A stretch of 64,000 nucleotides of DNA from UBA4615 sp964399635 (GCA_964399635.1 CAYNRU010000004.1:1-64000), one strand, 5' to 3'. Shown: positions 35,143 to 44,662, counted from the first letter of the stretch. Program-made: numbers and translations. Notes: generated by a model from the letters alone, not told the origin.

Positions 35143-36546
35143 ATGAGCCTCGCCTGGAGCACCCTCACCGAGCTGCGCGCGCTGCTGTCGAGCGGCAAGA
35201 CCTCGTCGCTCGAGATCGCGCAGGCACTGCTCGATCGCATCGACCGCGCCGACCCGACGCTGCACGCCTTCGTCGAGGTCTACCGCGACGAGGCGCGCGC
35301 GCTCGCGCGGGCTGCCGACCAGGCGCGCGCCGCGGGCCTGCCTACCGGGCCGCTGCACGGCCTGCCGGTCGTGCTCAAGGACCTGCTCGACATCGAGGGC
35401 CGGATCGGCACGCTGGGCTCCAGGCACTTCGCGTCGCGCGTCGCGACGCAGACCAGCGCCACCGTCGAGCGCCTGCTCGCGGCCGGCATGGTGCCGCTCG
35501 GCAAGGTCCACATGACCGAATTCGCGTTCGGCGGCTGGGGCACCAATCCGCTGATGGGCACGCCGCGCAACCCCTGGGACCTGACGGTGCACCGCGTGCC
35601 CGGCGGCTCCTCCAGCGGCACCGGGGTGGCGGTGGCCGCGGGCTTCGCGCCGGTTGGCATCGGCAGCGATACCGGCGGCTCGGTCCGGATCCCGTCGGCG
35701 TTCAACGGCCTGACCGGGCTGAAGGTGACCTGCGGGCGGATCAGCCTGCACGCGACCGGGCTGCTGAGCTGGACGCTCGACTCGATCGGCCCGATGGCGC
35801 GCTGCGTGCGCGACTGCGCGCTCGTGCTCGACGCGCTCGCCGCGCCCGATCCCCGCGACCCGGCGACGCTCGCGCAGCCGCTCGAGCGCTTCGACGCCGA
35901 GCCGCGCGCGGTCCGCGGGCTGCGCCTGGCGCTGCCCGACGCCGCGCAGCTGCCCGACTCGACCGAGCCCGCGGTGCGCGCCGCCTGGCAGTCGGCGGCC
36001 CGCGACTTCGAGGCGCTCGGCGTGCAGGTGATTCCGGTTCGGCTGCCGGCGTGGTTCTGGGACGCACGGCTGCCGGTCACCCGCATCATCGCGTCCGAGG
36101 CGTTCTCGCTGCACCGGGACTACGTCGACGACCCCGCCGCGCCGCTGGGCGACGCCGTGCGCGGGCGCCTCCAGGGCGCCCGCGACTTCGGCCCGGGCGA
36201 GTACGCGCAGGTGCTGCGGACCATGGCTCAGCACCGCGCCGAGTTCATGCGGTGGTTCGAGGACTACGACGCGATCCTGCTGCCGACGGTGGGCATCGTG
36301 GCGGCCCCGGTCGAGCAGGCGGACGAGGCGTCGCCGGTCATCAGCGAGCTGACCCGGCCCGGCAACTACCTCGGTCTGTGCGCGCTGTCGCAGCCCTGCG
36401 GGCTGGCCGGCGGGCTGCCGGTGGGGCTGCAGATCGTAGGCAAGCCCTTCGGCGAGCGCACGGTGCTGGCGCTGGGGCAGGCCTTCGAGTCGGCCCGGGG
36501 CTTGCATCGGGCCCGGCCGGCGCTCGACGCGCTCGGGCTCGACTGA
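35143..36546 (+). CDS. Amidase (amidase-signature family)
   Basis: This 467-residue serine amidase has the Ser-cisSer-Lys machinery: VVLKDLLDIEG with the catalytic lysine, VPGGSSSGTGVAVAAG with the cis-serine, and GSDTGGSVRIPSAFNG with the nucleophile serine region. Its overall length matches GatA/AtzF-like amidases. It cleaves an amide to acid and ammonia. It is not the GatA of the tRNA amidotransferase as no gatB/gatC is near. Co-direction and short spacing with the acyl-CoA synthetase suggest the released acid is activated to CoA. Confidence 0.9.
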   Translation: MSLAWSTLTELRALLSSGKTSSLEIAQALLDRIDRADPTLHAFVEVYRDEARALARAADQARAAGLPTGPLHGLPVVLKDLLDIEGRIGTLGSRHFASRVATQTSATVERLLAAGMVPLGKVHMTEFAFGGWGTNPLMGTPRNPWDLTVHRVPGGSSSGTGVAVAAGFAPVGIGSDTGGSVRIPSAFNGLTGLKVTCGRISLHATGLLSWTLDSIGPMARCVRDCALVLDALAAPDPRDPATLAQPLERFDAEPRAVRGLRLALPDAAQLPDSTEPAVRAAWQSAARDFEALGVQVIPVRLPAWFWDARLPVTRIIASEAFSLHRDYVDDPAAPLGDAVRGRLQGARDFGPGEYAQVLRTMAQHRAEFMRWFEDYDAILLPTVGIVAAPVEQADEASPVISELTRPGNYLGLCALSQPCGLAGGLPVGLQIVGKPFGERTVLALGQAFESARGLHRARPALDALGLD

Positions 36547-36565
36547 CCCCGGCGGGCCGGCACGC

Positions 36566-38122
36566 TCAGAGCACCGCCTCGACCAGGTAGGGCCCGCTCG
36601 ACGCGAAGCCGCGCGCAAGCTCGCGCGCCAGGCCGCCGAGATCGGTGGCCCGGCCCGCCTCCACGCCCATCGAGCGCGCCATGCCCACCCAGTCGATCGT
36701 CGGGCGGTCCAGCATCAGCATGTGGCTGGCGCGCGGCCCGGGGGTCCCCGCGCCGACCCCCGCGTACTCGCCCTGCAGGATCCGGTAAGCCCGATTGGCG
36801 AAGATCAGCACGGTGACGTCGAGGCCCTCGCGGGCCATCGTCCACAGCGACTGCACGGTGTACATCGCGCTGCCGTCGCCCTCGAGCACCAGCACCTTGC
36901 GATCGGGCGCCGCGATGGCCGCGCCGATCGCGCAGGGCAGCCCGAAGCCGATCGAGCCGCCCATCGCGGTCAGCCAGTCGTGGGGGGCGGCGCTCGCGGT
37001 CAGGGGGCCGAGCGCGCGTCCGCTGCTGACCGCCTCGTCGATCACGATCGCGTTCTCGGGCACGAGCGCGGCCACCACCCGCCCGATGCCGTCGGGCGTC
37101 ATCGGGCCCTCTGGCAGCCCGGGCCGCTGCAGCGGCGCCACGCCGCGCGGCGCGACGGTGCGCGCGCCCAGCGCGTCGGCGAGCGCCGCCAGCGTGCCCG
37201 CGAGGTCCTGACCGACGTCGGCGACCTGCAGGATGCGGCAGCCCGGAGGCGACTGCCGACCCCGCTTGCCCGGGTACGCGAAGAAGGACACCGGCTCCTC
37301 GCAGCCCACCAGCACGATGTTGCGGTAGGGGGCGAGCGCGGCCATGGCGGCATCGGGCACGTAGGGCACGCGCGGGGCGGCCACGCGGCCGGCGCCACGG
37401 GCGAGCCGGGCGACGTAGAACTCGGACATCACCGCGCAGCCGGTGGCGGCCGCGATGCGCCCGGCATCGGCGAGCGGCCCCTCGAACACCGCCTCGCCGC
37501 CCAGCAGCAGCAGCGTCGGCTCGCCCGAGCGCAGCACCGCGCAGGCGGCCTCCAGCGCCGCAAGGTCCGGCGGACGGCGCGCGAGCCGCGCCGCCCGCGG
37601 CCCCGGCGCGGCGCCGGCCGGCAGCTCGGTCCACGCGCAGTCGGCCGGCAGCACCAGGGTCGCGACCCTGCCGGGCGGTGTGGTCGCGGCCTGCACCGCG
37701 GCGCGCGCCGCGGCCTCGACGCCGACCGACGCCCCGATGGTGTGCACCCAGTCGGACATCGGGCGGGCGACGCCCTCGATGTCGGAGGTGAGCGGCGCAT
37801 CCAGCGCGAGATGCGTGGTCGCGTGCTCGCCGACCACGTTGACGATGCCCGAGCGCGCCTTCTTCGCGTTGTGCAGATTGGCCAGCCCGTTGGCCAGCCC
37901 AGGCCCCAGGTGCAGCAGGGTCGAGGCGGGCCGCCGCGCGATCCGCCAGTAGCCGTCGGCCGCGCCCGTGACCACGCCCTCGAACAGGCCGAGCACGCAG
38001 CGCATGCCCTCGACGCGGTCGAGCGCCGCGACGAAATGCATCTCGGACGTGCCGGGGTTGCTGAAGCAGACGTCGATGCGCTCGTCGAGCAGCGTGCGGA
38101 CCAGGGTTTCTGCGCCGTTCAT
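36566..38122 (-). CDS. Thiamine-diphosphate enzyme, acetolactate-synthase-like
   Basis: This 518-residue protein has the three ThDP-enzyme domains. The N-terminal activating glutamate is in FEGVVTGAADGYWR; the middle domain is near residues 185-335; the ThDP motif is GDGSAMYTVQSLWTMAREGL ending with NRAYRI. It resembles the IlvB-like group that lacks an FAD-dependent quinone and includes benzoylformate decarboxylase relatives. It is shorter than true acetolactate synthase and has no small subunit, so valine synthesis is unlikely. A 2-oxo-acid decarboxylase or lyase is the best guess. It is encoded 43 bases downstream of the DUF2817 gene. Confidence 0.85.
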   Translation of the reverse strand: MNGAETLVRTLLDERIDVCFSNPGTSEMHFVAALDRVEGMRCVLGLFEGVVTGAADGYWRIARRPASTLLHLGPGLANGLANLHNAKKARSGIVNVVGEHATTHLALDAPLTSDIEGVARPMSDWVHTIGASVGVEAAARAAVQAATTPPGRVATLVLPADCAWTELPAGAAPGPRAARLARRPPDLAALEAACAVLRSGEPTLLLLGGEAVFEGPLADAGRIAAATGCAVMSEFYVARLARGAGRVAAPRVPYVPDAAMAALAPYRNIVLVGCEEPVSFFAYPGKRGRQSPPGCRILQVADVGQDLAGTLAALADALGARTVAPRGVAPLQRPGLPEGPMTPDGIGRVVAALVPENAIVIDEAVSSGRALGPLTASAAPHDWLTAMGGSIGFGLPCAIGAAIAAPDRKVLVLEGDGSAMYTVQSLWTMAREGLDVTVLIFANRAYRILQGEYAGVGAGTPGPRASHMLMLDRPTIDWVGMARSMGVEAGRATDLGGLARELARGFASSGPYLVEAVL

Positions 38123-38165
38123 GGGTAGGGGCTCCGGGTGGGGCGGCGCGGGATGCGCATCGGGT

Positions 38166-39251
38166 TCAGGAGGCCGCGGCGAGGCCGGCCAGCGCCTGGC
38201 GCCAGATCTGCCAGGAGCGGAACAGCACCATCTCCTTCCAGTCGTCGTGCGGCGGATAGAAGTGGTCCCGGATCGCGTTCTTGATCGCCGCGGCGCCGGG
38301 GCCGCGCGGGTCGCCGTGCACGTGCAGCCAGTGGTCGGCGCGCAGCACCTCCATGCCCGCGCGCGACGGGTAGGTGCCGAACTCGAGCGCCACGAAGGCG
38401 ATGTCGGCGTGCGCCAGGCAGCGCTCGTAGCCGAACTCGGTCAGGCCCCACTTTTCCTGCGAGCTCGAGGTGCCGAGCAGCGGCTCGGTGACGCTGTCGC
38501 CCCACCAGGCGCGGGCCCGACGCACGCGTTCCCCGCCCGGGGCGTGGTTGCAGATCGGCTCGCCGTAGCCGTAGGGCCCCAGGCCGGTATGCATGTCGAC
38601 GATGGCGACGGTGTGCGCCCGCCCGAGGTACGCGGCGAGGATGGCCTCGCTGGTGCGCCGCGCCCAGGTGGGGGCGGCGCCGCCGTAGAACACGCCGTCG
38701 GCATGCGTGTACTGCCCGCTCGAGCCGGCCACGCGCTCGGCATGCGCGCCGTGCGCGGCCGCGTACGCCGCGACCGCGGCATCGGCGCGCGCGAGCGCGC
38801 CGGCGTCGAGCGAGGCCGGCACGTAGTGCGCGTGCAGCTCGGCGTAGCCCGGGTTGCGCGGCAGCGGCTGCGCGAAGTCGACCCAGTTGCGGTTGAGGTC
38901 GACGTTCTCCTCGGTGACCCGGCGCAGCCAGGCCCAGCCGTGGGGGTTGATGCCGTGTATCAGCAGCATGGCGGTGTCGGGGGGCAGCACCATGCGTGCA
39001 TCGCCGCGCAGCAGGCCCACCTGCGGCCCCGACCCGCAGAAGCCCTCGACGCCGTGCGTACCGGAGATGACCACCAGCACGCGGGGCGCCTCCGGCGGGC
39101 CGAGCCAGGCGGTGTCGGTGCACAGCACCTCGCCCGCCGGCCCGCGCTCCGGGCTCGGCCACTCGCGCAGCGAGGCGCCCGCGCGGCGGGCGGCATCCAG
39201 GAACTTCGCGCGCGCCTGCGCCCAAGAGGTCGAGAAGACGCCCAGGTCCAT
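38166..39251 (-). CDS. DUF2817 / M14-like zinc hydrolase
   Basis: This 361-residue protein has ISGTHGVEGFCGSG, LLIHGINPHGWAWLRRVTEE, NVDLNRNWVDF and IVDMHTGLGPYGYGEPICN, and ends with FVALEFGTYPSRAGMEVL. HGVEG, NLDRN-like and DMHTG features match zinc carboxypeptidase-like hydrolases of the DUF2817 group, related to aspartoacylase and M14. The HxxE pair (H and E in THGVEG) and a later histidine (DMHTG) would bind zinc. ATG at 39251 is chosen; a GTG at 39299 would add 16 residues. It is transcribed ahead of the thiamine-diphosphate enzyme. The substrate is probably an N-acyl or peptide-like amide. Confidence 0.85.
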   Translation of the reverse strand: MDLGVFSTSWAQARAKFLDAARRAGASLREWPSPERGPAGEVLCTDTAWLGPPEAPRVLVVISGTHGVEGFCGSGPQVGLLRGDARMVLPPDTAMLLIHGINPHGWAWLRRVTEENVDLNRNWVDFAQPLPRNPGYAELHAHYVPASLDAGALARADAAVAAYAAAHGAHAERVAGSSGQYTHADGVFYGGAAPTWARRTSEAILAAYLGRAHTVAIVDMHTGLGPYGYGEPICNHAPGGERVRRARAWWGDSVTEPLLGTSSSQEKWGLTEFGYERCLAHADIAFVALEFGTYPSRAGMEVLRADHWLHVHGDPRGPGAAAIKNAIRDHFYPPHDDWKEMVLFRSWQIWRQALAGLAAAS

Positions 39252-39394
39252 GCCGGACCCGCCGGCCCGCTGTACACCGCTCGACTCGATCGCCGTCACG
39301 CATCCCCCCGTCGGATCGGGCGATTCTATCGAACGCGCCGGCACCGGGCCCGTATCGTGTCGCGCGGGCCGCGCACGACCCCGGGCGATCGGCC

Positions 39395-40663
39395 CTAGGC
39401 GGTCGACCCGAGGCGGTGCTCGCCGCGCTCGTACACCACGCTGGCGCGGCCCACCAGCAGCGGATCGACGCTGCCGATCGATGAGGGGTCGCGGTTCGCG
39501 TAGGGCAGCGCCTGCAGCACGCAGCGCATCGCGTTGAGCCGCGCGCGCTTCTTGCAGTCGCTCTTGATGACGGTCCAGGGCGCGTCGGCGGTGTCGGTGT
39601 GGAAGAACATCGCCTCCTTCGCCTTCGTGTACGCGTCCCATTTGTCGAGCGAGGCCATGTCGATGGGGCTCAGCTTCCACTGCTTGAGCGGATGGGCCTC
39701 GCGCTCGCGGAAGCGGCGGCGCTGCTCCTTGCGGCTGACGGAAAACCAGAACTTGATCAGGTGGATGCCGCTGCGCACCAGGTGGCGCTCGAACTCGGGC
39801 GCCTGGCGCATGAACTCTTCGTACTCGTCGTCGGTGCAGAACCCCATCACGCGCTCGACCCCTGCGCGGTTGTACCAGGAGCGGTCGCACAGCACGATCT
39901 CGCCACGGGTCGGGAGGTGCTGCGCGTAGCGCTGGAAGTACCACTGCCCGCGTTCGAGCTCGGAGGGCTTCTCGAGCGCGACGACGCGCGCGCCGCGCGG
40001 GTTCAGGTGCTCCATGAAGCGCTTGATCGTGCCGCCCTTGCCCGCGGCGTCGCGACCCTCGAACAGGATCAGCACGCGCTGCCCGCTCTCCTTGACCCAG
40101 GCCTGCAGCTTCAGCAGCTCGACCTGCAGTCGGTACTTCGATTTCTCGTAGCTGCGCCGCTGCATCAGGCGCTTGTAGGGGTAGCCACCCTCGCGCCAGT
40201 CGTCGGCCAGCTCCGCGTCGGGGTCGGGCTGCGGCGCGGCGGGGCTGCCGGCGCGCAGCAGGCCGCGCAGGCGTCGCGCGTCGTCAGGCGATGCGCCCGA
40301 GAGGACCGCGTCGAGCGCGCGCGCGAGGCCTTCGAGGTCGCCGCCCGTGGCGCGGGCAACGATGTCCTCGAGCACGGCGGCCTGCGCCAGCTGCGCGGCG
40401 TCCACTGCCTCGTCCACGACGTGGCGCCCGAGCGCGGCGCGGTCCAGGCGCGGGGCGACGTCGCCGTTGGCGGCGCGCCGGCCCGGGCGCGGCACGCGGG
40501 GTGCCGACGCGCCGGGCGGGCGTGACCGGCGGGTGCGCGCGGGCGCCGCTTCGGGCAGCGCGGTGACGCCCGACACGCCGGACGCCTCGATGGCCTCCGC
40601 AGGCGAGGACCCGGTGGGTCCGGAAGACCGGCCGATGCCGGCGGCGTCGATGCGACGGGTCAT
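39395..40663 (-). CDS. ppk2: Polyphosphate kinase 2 (PPK2)
   Basis: This 422-residue protein has a PPK2 domain at about 155-410: YPYKRLMQRRSYEKSKYRLQ, Walker A FEGRDAAGKGGTIKRF, PRGARVVALEKPSELERGQW and the lid DRSWYNRAGVERVMGF. KFWFSVSRKEQRRRF follows. The family makes nucleoside triphosphates from polyphosphate and diphosphates, or the reverse. The N-terminal 150 residues are an unusual proline/alanine/arginine-rich extension with a short helical segment (residues 75-135), not part of the catalytic fold. An FNR/Anr-like site lies about 70 bases ahead of the start. PPK1 and PPX genes are 3-6 kb away, so polyphosphate metabolism is clustered. Confidence 0.92.
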   Translation of the reverse strand: MTRRIDAAGIGRSSGPTGSSPAEAIEASGVSGVTALPEAAPARTRRSRPPGASAPRVPRPGRRAANGDVAPRLDRAALGRHVVDEAVDAAQLAQAAVLEDIVARATGGDLEGLARALDAVLSGASPDDARRLRGLLRAGSPAAPQPDPDAELADDWREGGYPYKRLMQRRSYEKSKYRLQVELLKLQAWVKESGQRVLILFEGRDAAGKGGTIKRFMEHLNPRGARVVALEKPSELERGQWYFQRYAQHLPTRGEIVLCDRSWYNRAGVERVMGFCTDDEYEEFMRQAPEFERHLVRSGIHLIKFWFSVSRKEQRRRFREREAHPLKQWKLSPIDMASLDKWDAYTKAKEAMFFHTDTADAPWTVIKSDCKKRARLNAMRCVLQALPYANRDPSSIGSVDPLLVGRASVVYERGEHRLGSTA

Positions 40664-40730
40664 GAATCCTCCTGCCGAGTCCGGAGCGGACGGCTCAGGG
40701 TCATGCTGACAACGCCGCGACGCCACGGGC

Positions 40731-40744
40731 ATGACCTGCGTCAA
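40731..40744 (-). promoter_or_regulatory. FNR/Anr-like site upstream of ppk2
   Basis: ATGACCTGCGTCAA (TTGACGCAGGTCAT on the gene's strand) resembles TTGAT-N4-ATCAA and matches 7 of 10 defined positions, with the TTGAC/GTCAA-type halves often seen in betaproteobacteria. It lies 68 bases before the ppk2 start. The divergent FAS1 gene starts 169 bases away on the other side. Role inferred. Confidence 0.35.
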
Positions 40745-40808
40745 GGACCCGTCGCGACCGCGACCGCGTCCGGGTCCTGGCGCGACCGAGCATTCCCGAC
40801 GTGACTAG

Positions 40809-40827
40809 TAGGTCATTACGCGACCTA
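40809..40827. promoter_or_regulatory. Inverted repeat in the ppk2/FAS1 intergenic region
   Basis: TAGGTC-ATTACGC-GACCTA is a perfect 6-base inverted repeat in the AT-richer part of the gap, about 85 bases before the FAS1 lipoprotein start. It could be an operator or lie within a promoter. No binding protein can be named. Confidence 0.35.
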
Positions 40828-40861
40828 TCATCTCTTTCCGATAGGGTTTCGTGACCTGACG

Positions 40862-40875
40862 GTTCATTCTTGAAC
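40862..40875 (+). promoter_or_regulatory. GTTCA/TGAAC inverted repeat ahead of the FAS1 gene
   Basis: GTTCA-TTCT-TGAAC lies 37 bases upstream of the FAS1 start codon. TGAAC-containing repeats can mark binding sites or promoter elements for extracytoplasmic-function sigma factors, but spacing and second box are not clear enough to decide. Confidence 0.3.
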
Positions 40876-40912
40876 TGTGCGGTCACTTCAACCACCACGA
40901 GGAGCCCCGACC

Positions 40913-42526
40913 ATGACCCGACTGCCGCAGCGCCGACACCCCTTCCAGCCCATCCGACTCCTGGCCGTTCCCGTGCTCGCCGCTGCGCTCGCCGCCTGCG
41001 GCAGCGAGGGCGGCGACGCCCCGGCGGCGGTGCTCGGCACCACGCAGACCGCGGCGCCCGCGCCCGCGCCCGCGCCTGCGCCTGCGCCTGCGCCTGCGCC
41101 TGCGCCTGCGCCCACGAGCGCCAAGAGCATCGTCGAGACCGCCGCGTCGATCCCGACCTTCTCGAGCCTGGTCGCAGCGGTCCGGTTCGCGAGCGAGGGC
41201 GACGACCTGGTGAAGCTGCTGTCGGGCGCGGGCAGCTTCACCGTGTTCGCGCCGACCAACGACGCCTTCGACGCGCTCGCGCGCGAGCTGACCCGCAACC
41301 CCGCCGCGACCGCCGCCAACCTGCTGGTGCCGGCCAACAAGGCGCTGGTGCGCTCGGTGCTGCAATACCACGTGCTGGGCGCCCGGGTAGCGCGGGCGGA
41401 CGTGCCGCTCGGCAAGGCGATCGACCCGGTGCTCCCGGGCACCGACAGCTTCCGCGTGGATGCCTCGGGCGGTGCGCTGGTCATCACCGACGGCCGCGTG
41501 CGGACCGCGCGGATCGTGCAGACCGACGTCGCCGCGAGCAACGGCCTGATCCACGTGATCGACAAGGTGATCCTGCCGCCCGCCGCCTCGGCCGACCGGA
41601 CGATCGCCGAGATCGCGCTCGGCAACGAGAACTTCTCGAGCCTGGTGGCCGCGGCGCAGTTCGCGAGCAACGACGGCGACCTGCTGACCCTGCTCTCGAA
41701 CCCGGGCACGCTGACGGTGTTCGCGCCGACCAACGCCGCCTTCGACGCGCTCGCCCGCGAGCTGACCGGCAACGCGGCCGCGACCGCCGCCGACCTGCTT
41801 GTGCCGGCCAACAAGGCGCTGGTGCGCTCGGTGCTGCAGTACCACGTGCTTGCATCCGAGGTGTTCGCGGCCGGGATCCGGCCGGGGCGCGCGGTCGAGC
41901 CGGCACTGGGCGGGGGGGCGTTCTTCAAGATCGACCTCGTCGGCGGCACGCCGACCATCGTCGACGGGCGCGGGCGCAGCGCCGCCATCGTCGCGACCGA
42001 CATCGACGCGACCAACGGCGTGATCCACGTCCTCGACCGGGTGATCCTGCCGGCCGACCGCTCGATCGTCGGCGCCGCCGCGGCCGATCCGCAGTTCGCG
42101 AGTCTGGTGGCCGCCGTGCAGTTCGCAAGCACCGACGGCGACCTGGTGAACCTGCTGTCGGGGCCAGGCAGCTTCACGGTCTTCGCGCCCACCAACGCGG
42201 CCTTCGACGCGCTGGCGCGCGAGCTGACCGGCAGCGCGTCGGCCACCGCCGCCAGCCTGCTGGTGCCGGCCAACCGGGCGCTGGTGCGCGCGGTGCTGCA
42301 GTACCACGTGCTGGGCGCGCGCGTGTTGAAGGCCGAGGTGCCGCTCGGCGCACCGATCGACCCGGTACTGGCCGGCGGGGCGACCTTCTCGATCACCGCG
42401 CAGGCCGGCGCACTGCGCATCACCGACTCGCGGCTGCGCGACGCGACCATCGTCGCGACCGACGTGTTCGCGAACAACGGCGTGATCCACGCGATCGACC
42501 GGGTGATCCTGCCGCCCGCGCACTGA
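40913..42526 (+). CDS. Lipoprotein with three FAS1 (fasciclin) domains
   Basis: This 537-residue protein has a lipoprotein signal (LAVPVLAAALAAC, lipid-carrying Cys at about residue 29), then an (AP)10 linker and three FAS1 domains at about 80-222, 235-381 and 390-537. Each repeats FTVFAPTNDAFDALARELTR, LVPANKALVRSVLQYHVLGA and IHVIDKVILPP with small changes, so they arose by internal duplication. FAS1 domains mediate adhesion or bind small molecules at the cell surface. GAGGAG lies ahead of ATG 40913. The second domain is the most diverged (GAFFKIDLVGGTPTIVDGRG). Confidence 0.92.
   Translation: MTRLPQRRHPFQPIRLLAVPVLAAALAACGSEGGDAPAAVLGTTQTAAPAPAPAPAPAPAPAPAPAPTSAKSIVETAASIPTFSSLVAAVRFASEGDDLVKLLSGAGSFTVFAPTNDAFDALARELTRNPAATAANLLVPANKALVRSVLQYHVLGARVARADVPLGKAIDPVLPGTDSFRVDASGGALVITDGRVRTARIVQTDVAASNGLIHVIDKVILPPAASADRTIAEIALGNENFSSLVAAAQFASNDGDLLTLLSNPGTLTVFAPTNAAFDALARELTGNAAATAADLLVPANKALVRSVLQYHVLASEVFAAGIRPGRAVEPALGGGAFFKIDLVGGTPTIVDGRGRSAAIVATDIDATNGVIHVLDRVILPADRSIVGAAAADPQFASLVAAVQFASTDGDLVNLLSGPGSFTVFAPTNAAFDALARELTGSASATAASLLVPANRALVRAVLQYHVLGARVLKAEVPLGAPIDPVLAGGATFSITAQAGALRITDSRLRDATIVATDVFANNGVIHAIDRVILPPAH
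41054..41113 (+). repeat. Ten tandem GCGCCY hexamers encoding (Ala-Pro)10
   Basis: Sixty bases consist of ten in-frame hexamers, GCGCCC or GCGCCT. The two variants are grouped (three C-ending, six T-ending, one C-ending), which suggests expansion by slippage. Copy-number change would alter the linker between the lipid anchor and the first FAS1 domain without shifting the frame. Confidence 0.85.
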
Positions 42527-42572
42527 CCCGGGCACCCGCCCCCGGCCCGGGGGCGGGCGCGCCGGACCGTCC

Positions 42573-44639
42573 TCAACCCGCCGCGAGCTTCTCCATGAGC
42601 GCCTGCTGCGACACGATGATCCGAGTCCCGCGGGGCCGGCGGCGCGTGTAGGCGCCGTCGGCGTCCATGGTCCAGGACGACGCGTTGTCGCGCAGGTGGA
42701 CCGCGAACCCCTCGGCGAGCACGCGCGCCTTCAGGCGACGGTCCCTGACCGGGAAGGCCACCTCGACGCGCCGGAAGAAGTTGCGGCCCATCCAGTCGGC
42801 CGACGCCAGCCAGACCTCGTCGCGGCCGTCGGCCCGAAAGTGGTAGATGCGGCTGTGCTCGAGGAAGCGGCCGATCACCGAGCGCACGCGGATGTTGTCC
42901 GACAGGCCGGGCACGCCGGGGCGCAGCGCGCACACCCCGCGGACGATCAGGTCGATGCGCACCCCCGCCTGGCTCGCCTGGTACAGCGCCTCGATGACCG
43001 AGGGCTCGAGCAGCGCGTTGACCTTGGCGGCGATGTAGGCACGGCGCCCGGCGCGCGCCGCGTCGGCCTCGCGCTTGATGGCCGACAGCACGTGCTCGGC
43101 AAGCGTGAACGGTGCCTGCAGCAGGCAGCGCAGCGCCACCCCCTTGCCGGTGCCGGTAAGCCGGCGGAACACCTCGTGGACGTCGGCGCAGATGTCGGGA
43201 TCGGCGGTGAACATCCCGAAATCCTCGTACAGCCGCGCGGTGCTCGGATGGTAGTTGCCGGTGCCCAGGTGCGCGTAGCGACGCAGGCCGTCGGCCTCGC
43301 GCCGCAGCAGCAGCGCGAGCTTGGCGTGGGTCTTGTGGCCGACCACGCCGTAGACGACGTGGGCGCCGGCCTCCTCGAGGCGCGACGCCCAGTTGATGTT
43401 GGCCTCCTCGTCGAAGCGCGCCATCAGCTCCACCACCACGGTGACTTCCTTGCCGGCGTGCGCCGCCGCCACCAGCATCTCCATCAGCTTGGAGTCGGCG
43501 CCGGTGCGGTAGATGGTCTGCTTGATGGCCACCACCTTCGGGTCCGCGGCGGCGCTGCGCAGGAAGTCCATCACCGGCGCGAACGACTCGTAGGGATGGT
43601 GCAGCAGCACGTCCCGCCGCCGGATCGAGGCGAACAGGTCGACACCGGCGAGCGTGGCGGGCAGCCCGGGCTCATAGGCCGGGAACTTCAGGTCGGGCCG
43701 GTCGACCAGGTCGATCACCTGCTGGAGCCGCACGAGGTTCACCGGGCCGTCGACCCGGTAGCAGTCCTGCGGCGTCAGGTCGAACTCGGTCAGCAGCAGC
43801 TTGAGCACCCGGTCGCCGACGCCGGCCGACACCTCGAGCCGGACCTCGTCGCCGTAGTGGCGCTGCGAGAGCTCGCTGTGCAGCGCCTGGCGCAGATCGG
43901 TGATCTCCTCCTCGTCGACGAACAGCTCGCTGTTGCGGGTCACGCGGAACTGGTTGACCGAGCGCACCTCCAGCCCCGGGAACAGCCGGTCGACGAAGCC
44001 TCCGACCACCGAGGTGAGCAGCATCAGCCCGTGCGGCTCGCCCGACACCGACTCGGGCACGCGGATCACGCGCGGCAGGGTGCGCGGCGCCTGCACGATC
44101 GCGACGCCCGCGCGGCGCCCGAAGGCGTCCACGCCGTCGAGCTCGACGACGAAGTTCAGGCTCTTGTTGAGGATCCGCGGAAACGGATGGACGGGGTCCA
44201 ATGCGATCGGTGTCAGCAGCGGCTCGATCTCGGTCAGGAAGACCTGCTCGGCCCACGCGCGCTGCGCATCGTTCCAGGATGTGCTCAGGTGGATCACCAC
44301 GCCCTGGGCCGCGAGCGCGGGCGTCAGCGTGCGGTTGAGCAGCCGGTACTGCAGCGCGATCAGCTGGCCGGCGCGCTCGGACACCGCCCGCAGCACGTCG
44401 GCCACCGGCGCGGCGTCGAGCATCGCGTTCGGGTCGGCCCGCACCAGCTCCTTGAGCTCCGCGACCCGCACCTCGAACAGCTCGTCGAGGTTGTTGCTGA
44501 CGATGGTCAGGTAGCGCAGCCGCTCGAGCAGCGGGATCGCGGGGTCGTCGGACAGCTCGAGGACACGCTCGTTGAAGGCGAGCAGGCCGAGCTCGCGATT
44601 GAGGAGGCGTGACGAGCCCGTTCGGTCTGGTGAGCGCAT
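42573..44639 (-). CDS. ppk: Polyphosphate kinase 1
   Basis: This 688-residue protein begins LLNRELGLLAFNERVLELSD, with the PPK1 N-domain, a head domain and two catalytic C-domains. IYRTGADSKLMEMLVAAAHA, VVGHKTHAKLALLLRR (the autophosphorylated histidine region) and YAHLGTGNYHPSTARLYEDF identify it. It makes inorganic polyphosphate reversibly from ATP. ATG at 44639 gives the family's usual length; a start near 44672 would add a short extension. It is divergent from ppx, and a Pho-box-like direct repeat lies 24 bases upstream, so phosphate starvation control is likely. Confidence 0.95.
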   Translation of the reverse strand: MRSPDRTGSSRLLNRELGLLAFNERVLELSDDPAIPLLERLRYLTIVSNNLDELFEVRVAELKELVRADPNAMLDAAPVADVLRAVSERAGQLIALQYRLLNRTLTPALAAQGVVIHLSTSWNDAQRAWAEQVFLTEIEPLLTPIALDPVHPFPRILNKSLNFVVELDGVDAFGRRAGVAIVQAPRTLPRVIRVPESVSGEPHGLMLLTSVVGGFVDRLFPGLEVRSVNQFRVTRNSELFVDEEEITDLRQALHSELSQRHYGDEVRLEVSAGVGDRVLKLLLTEFDLTPQDCYRVDGPVNLVRLQQVIDLVDRPDLKFPAYEPGLPATLAGVDLFASIRRRDVLLHHPYESFAPVMDFLRSAAADPKVVAIKQTIYRTGADSKLMEMLVAAAHAGKEVTVVVELMARFDEEANINWASRLEEAGAHVVYGVVGHKTHAKLALLLRREADGLRRYAHLGTGNYHPSTARLYEDFGMFTADPDICADVHEVFRRLTGTGKGVALRCLLQAPFTLAEHVLSAIKREADAARAGRRAYIAAKVNALLEPSVIEALYQASQAGVRIDLIVRGVCALRPGVPGLSDNIRVRSVIGRFLEHSRIYHFRADGRDEVWLASADWMGRNFFRRVEVAFPVRDRRLKARVLAEGFAVHLRDNASSWTMDADGAYTRRRPRGTRIIVSQQALMEKLAAG

Positions 44640-44662
44640 CAGGAAGAGTGTCTCCGGCGGAT

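Noticed and set aside
35143..36546. GatA subunit of the tRNA amidotransferase
   Set aside because: No gatB or gatC nearby and the context is an acyl-CoA synthetase; a catabolic amidase fits better.
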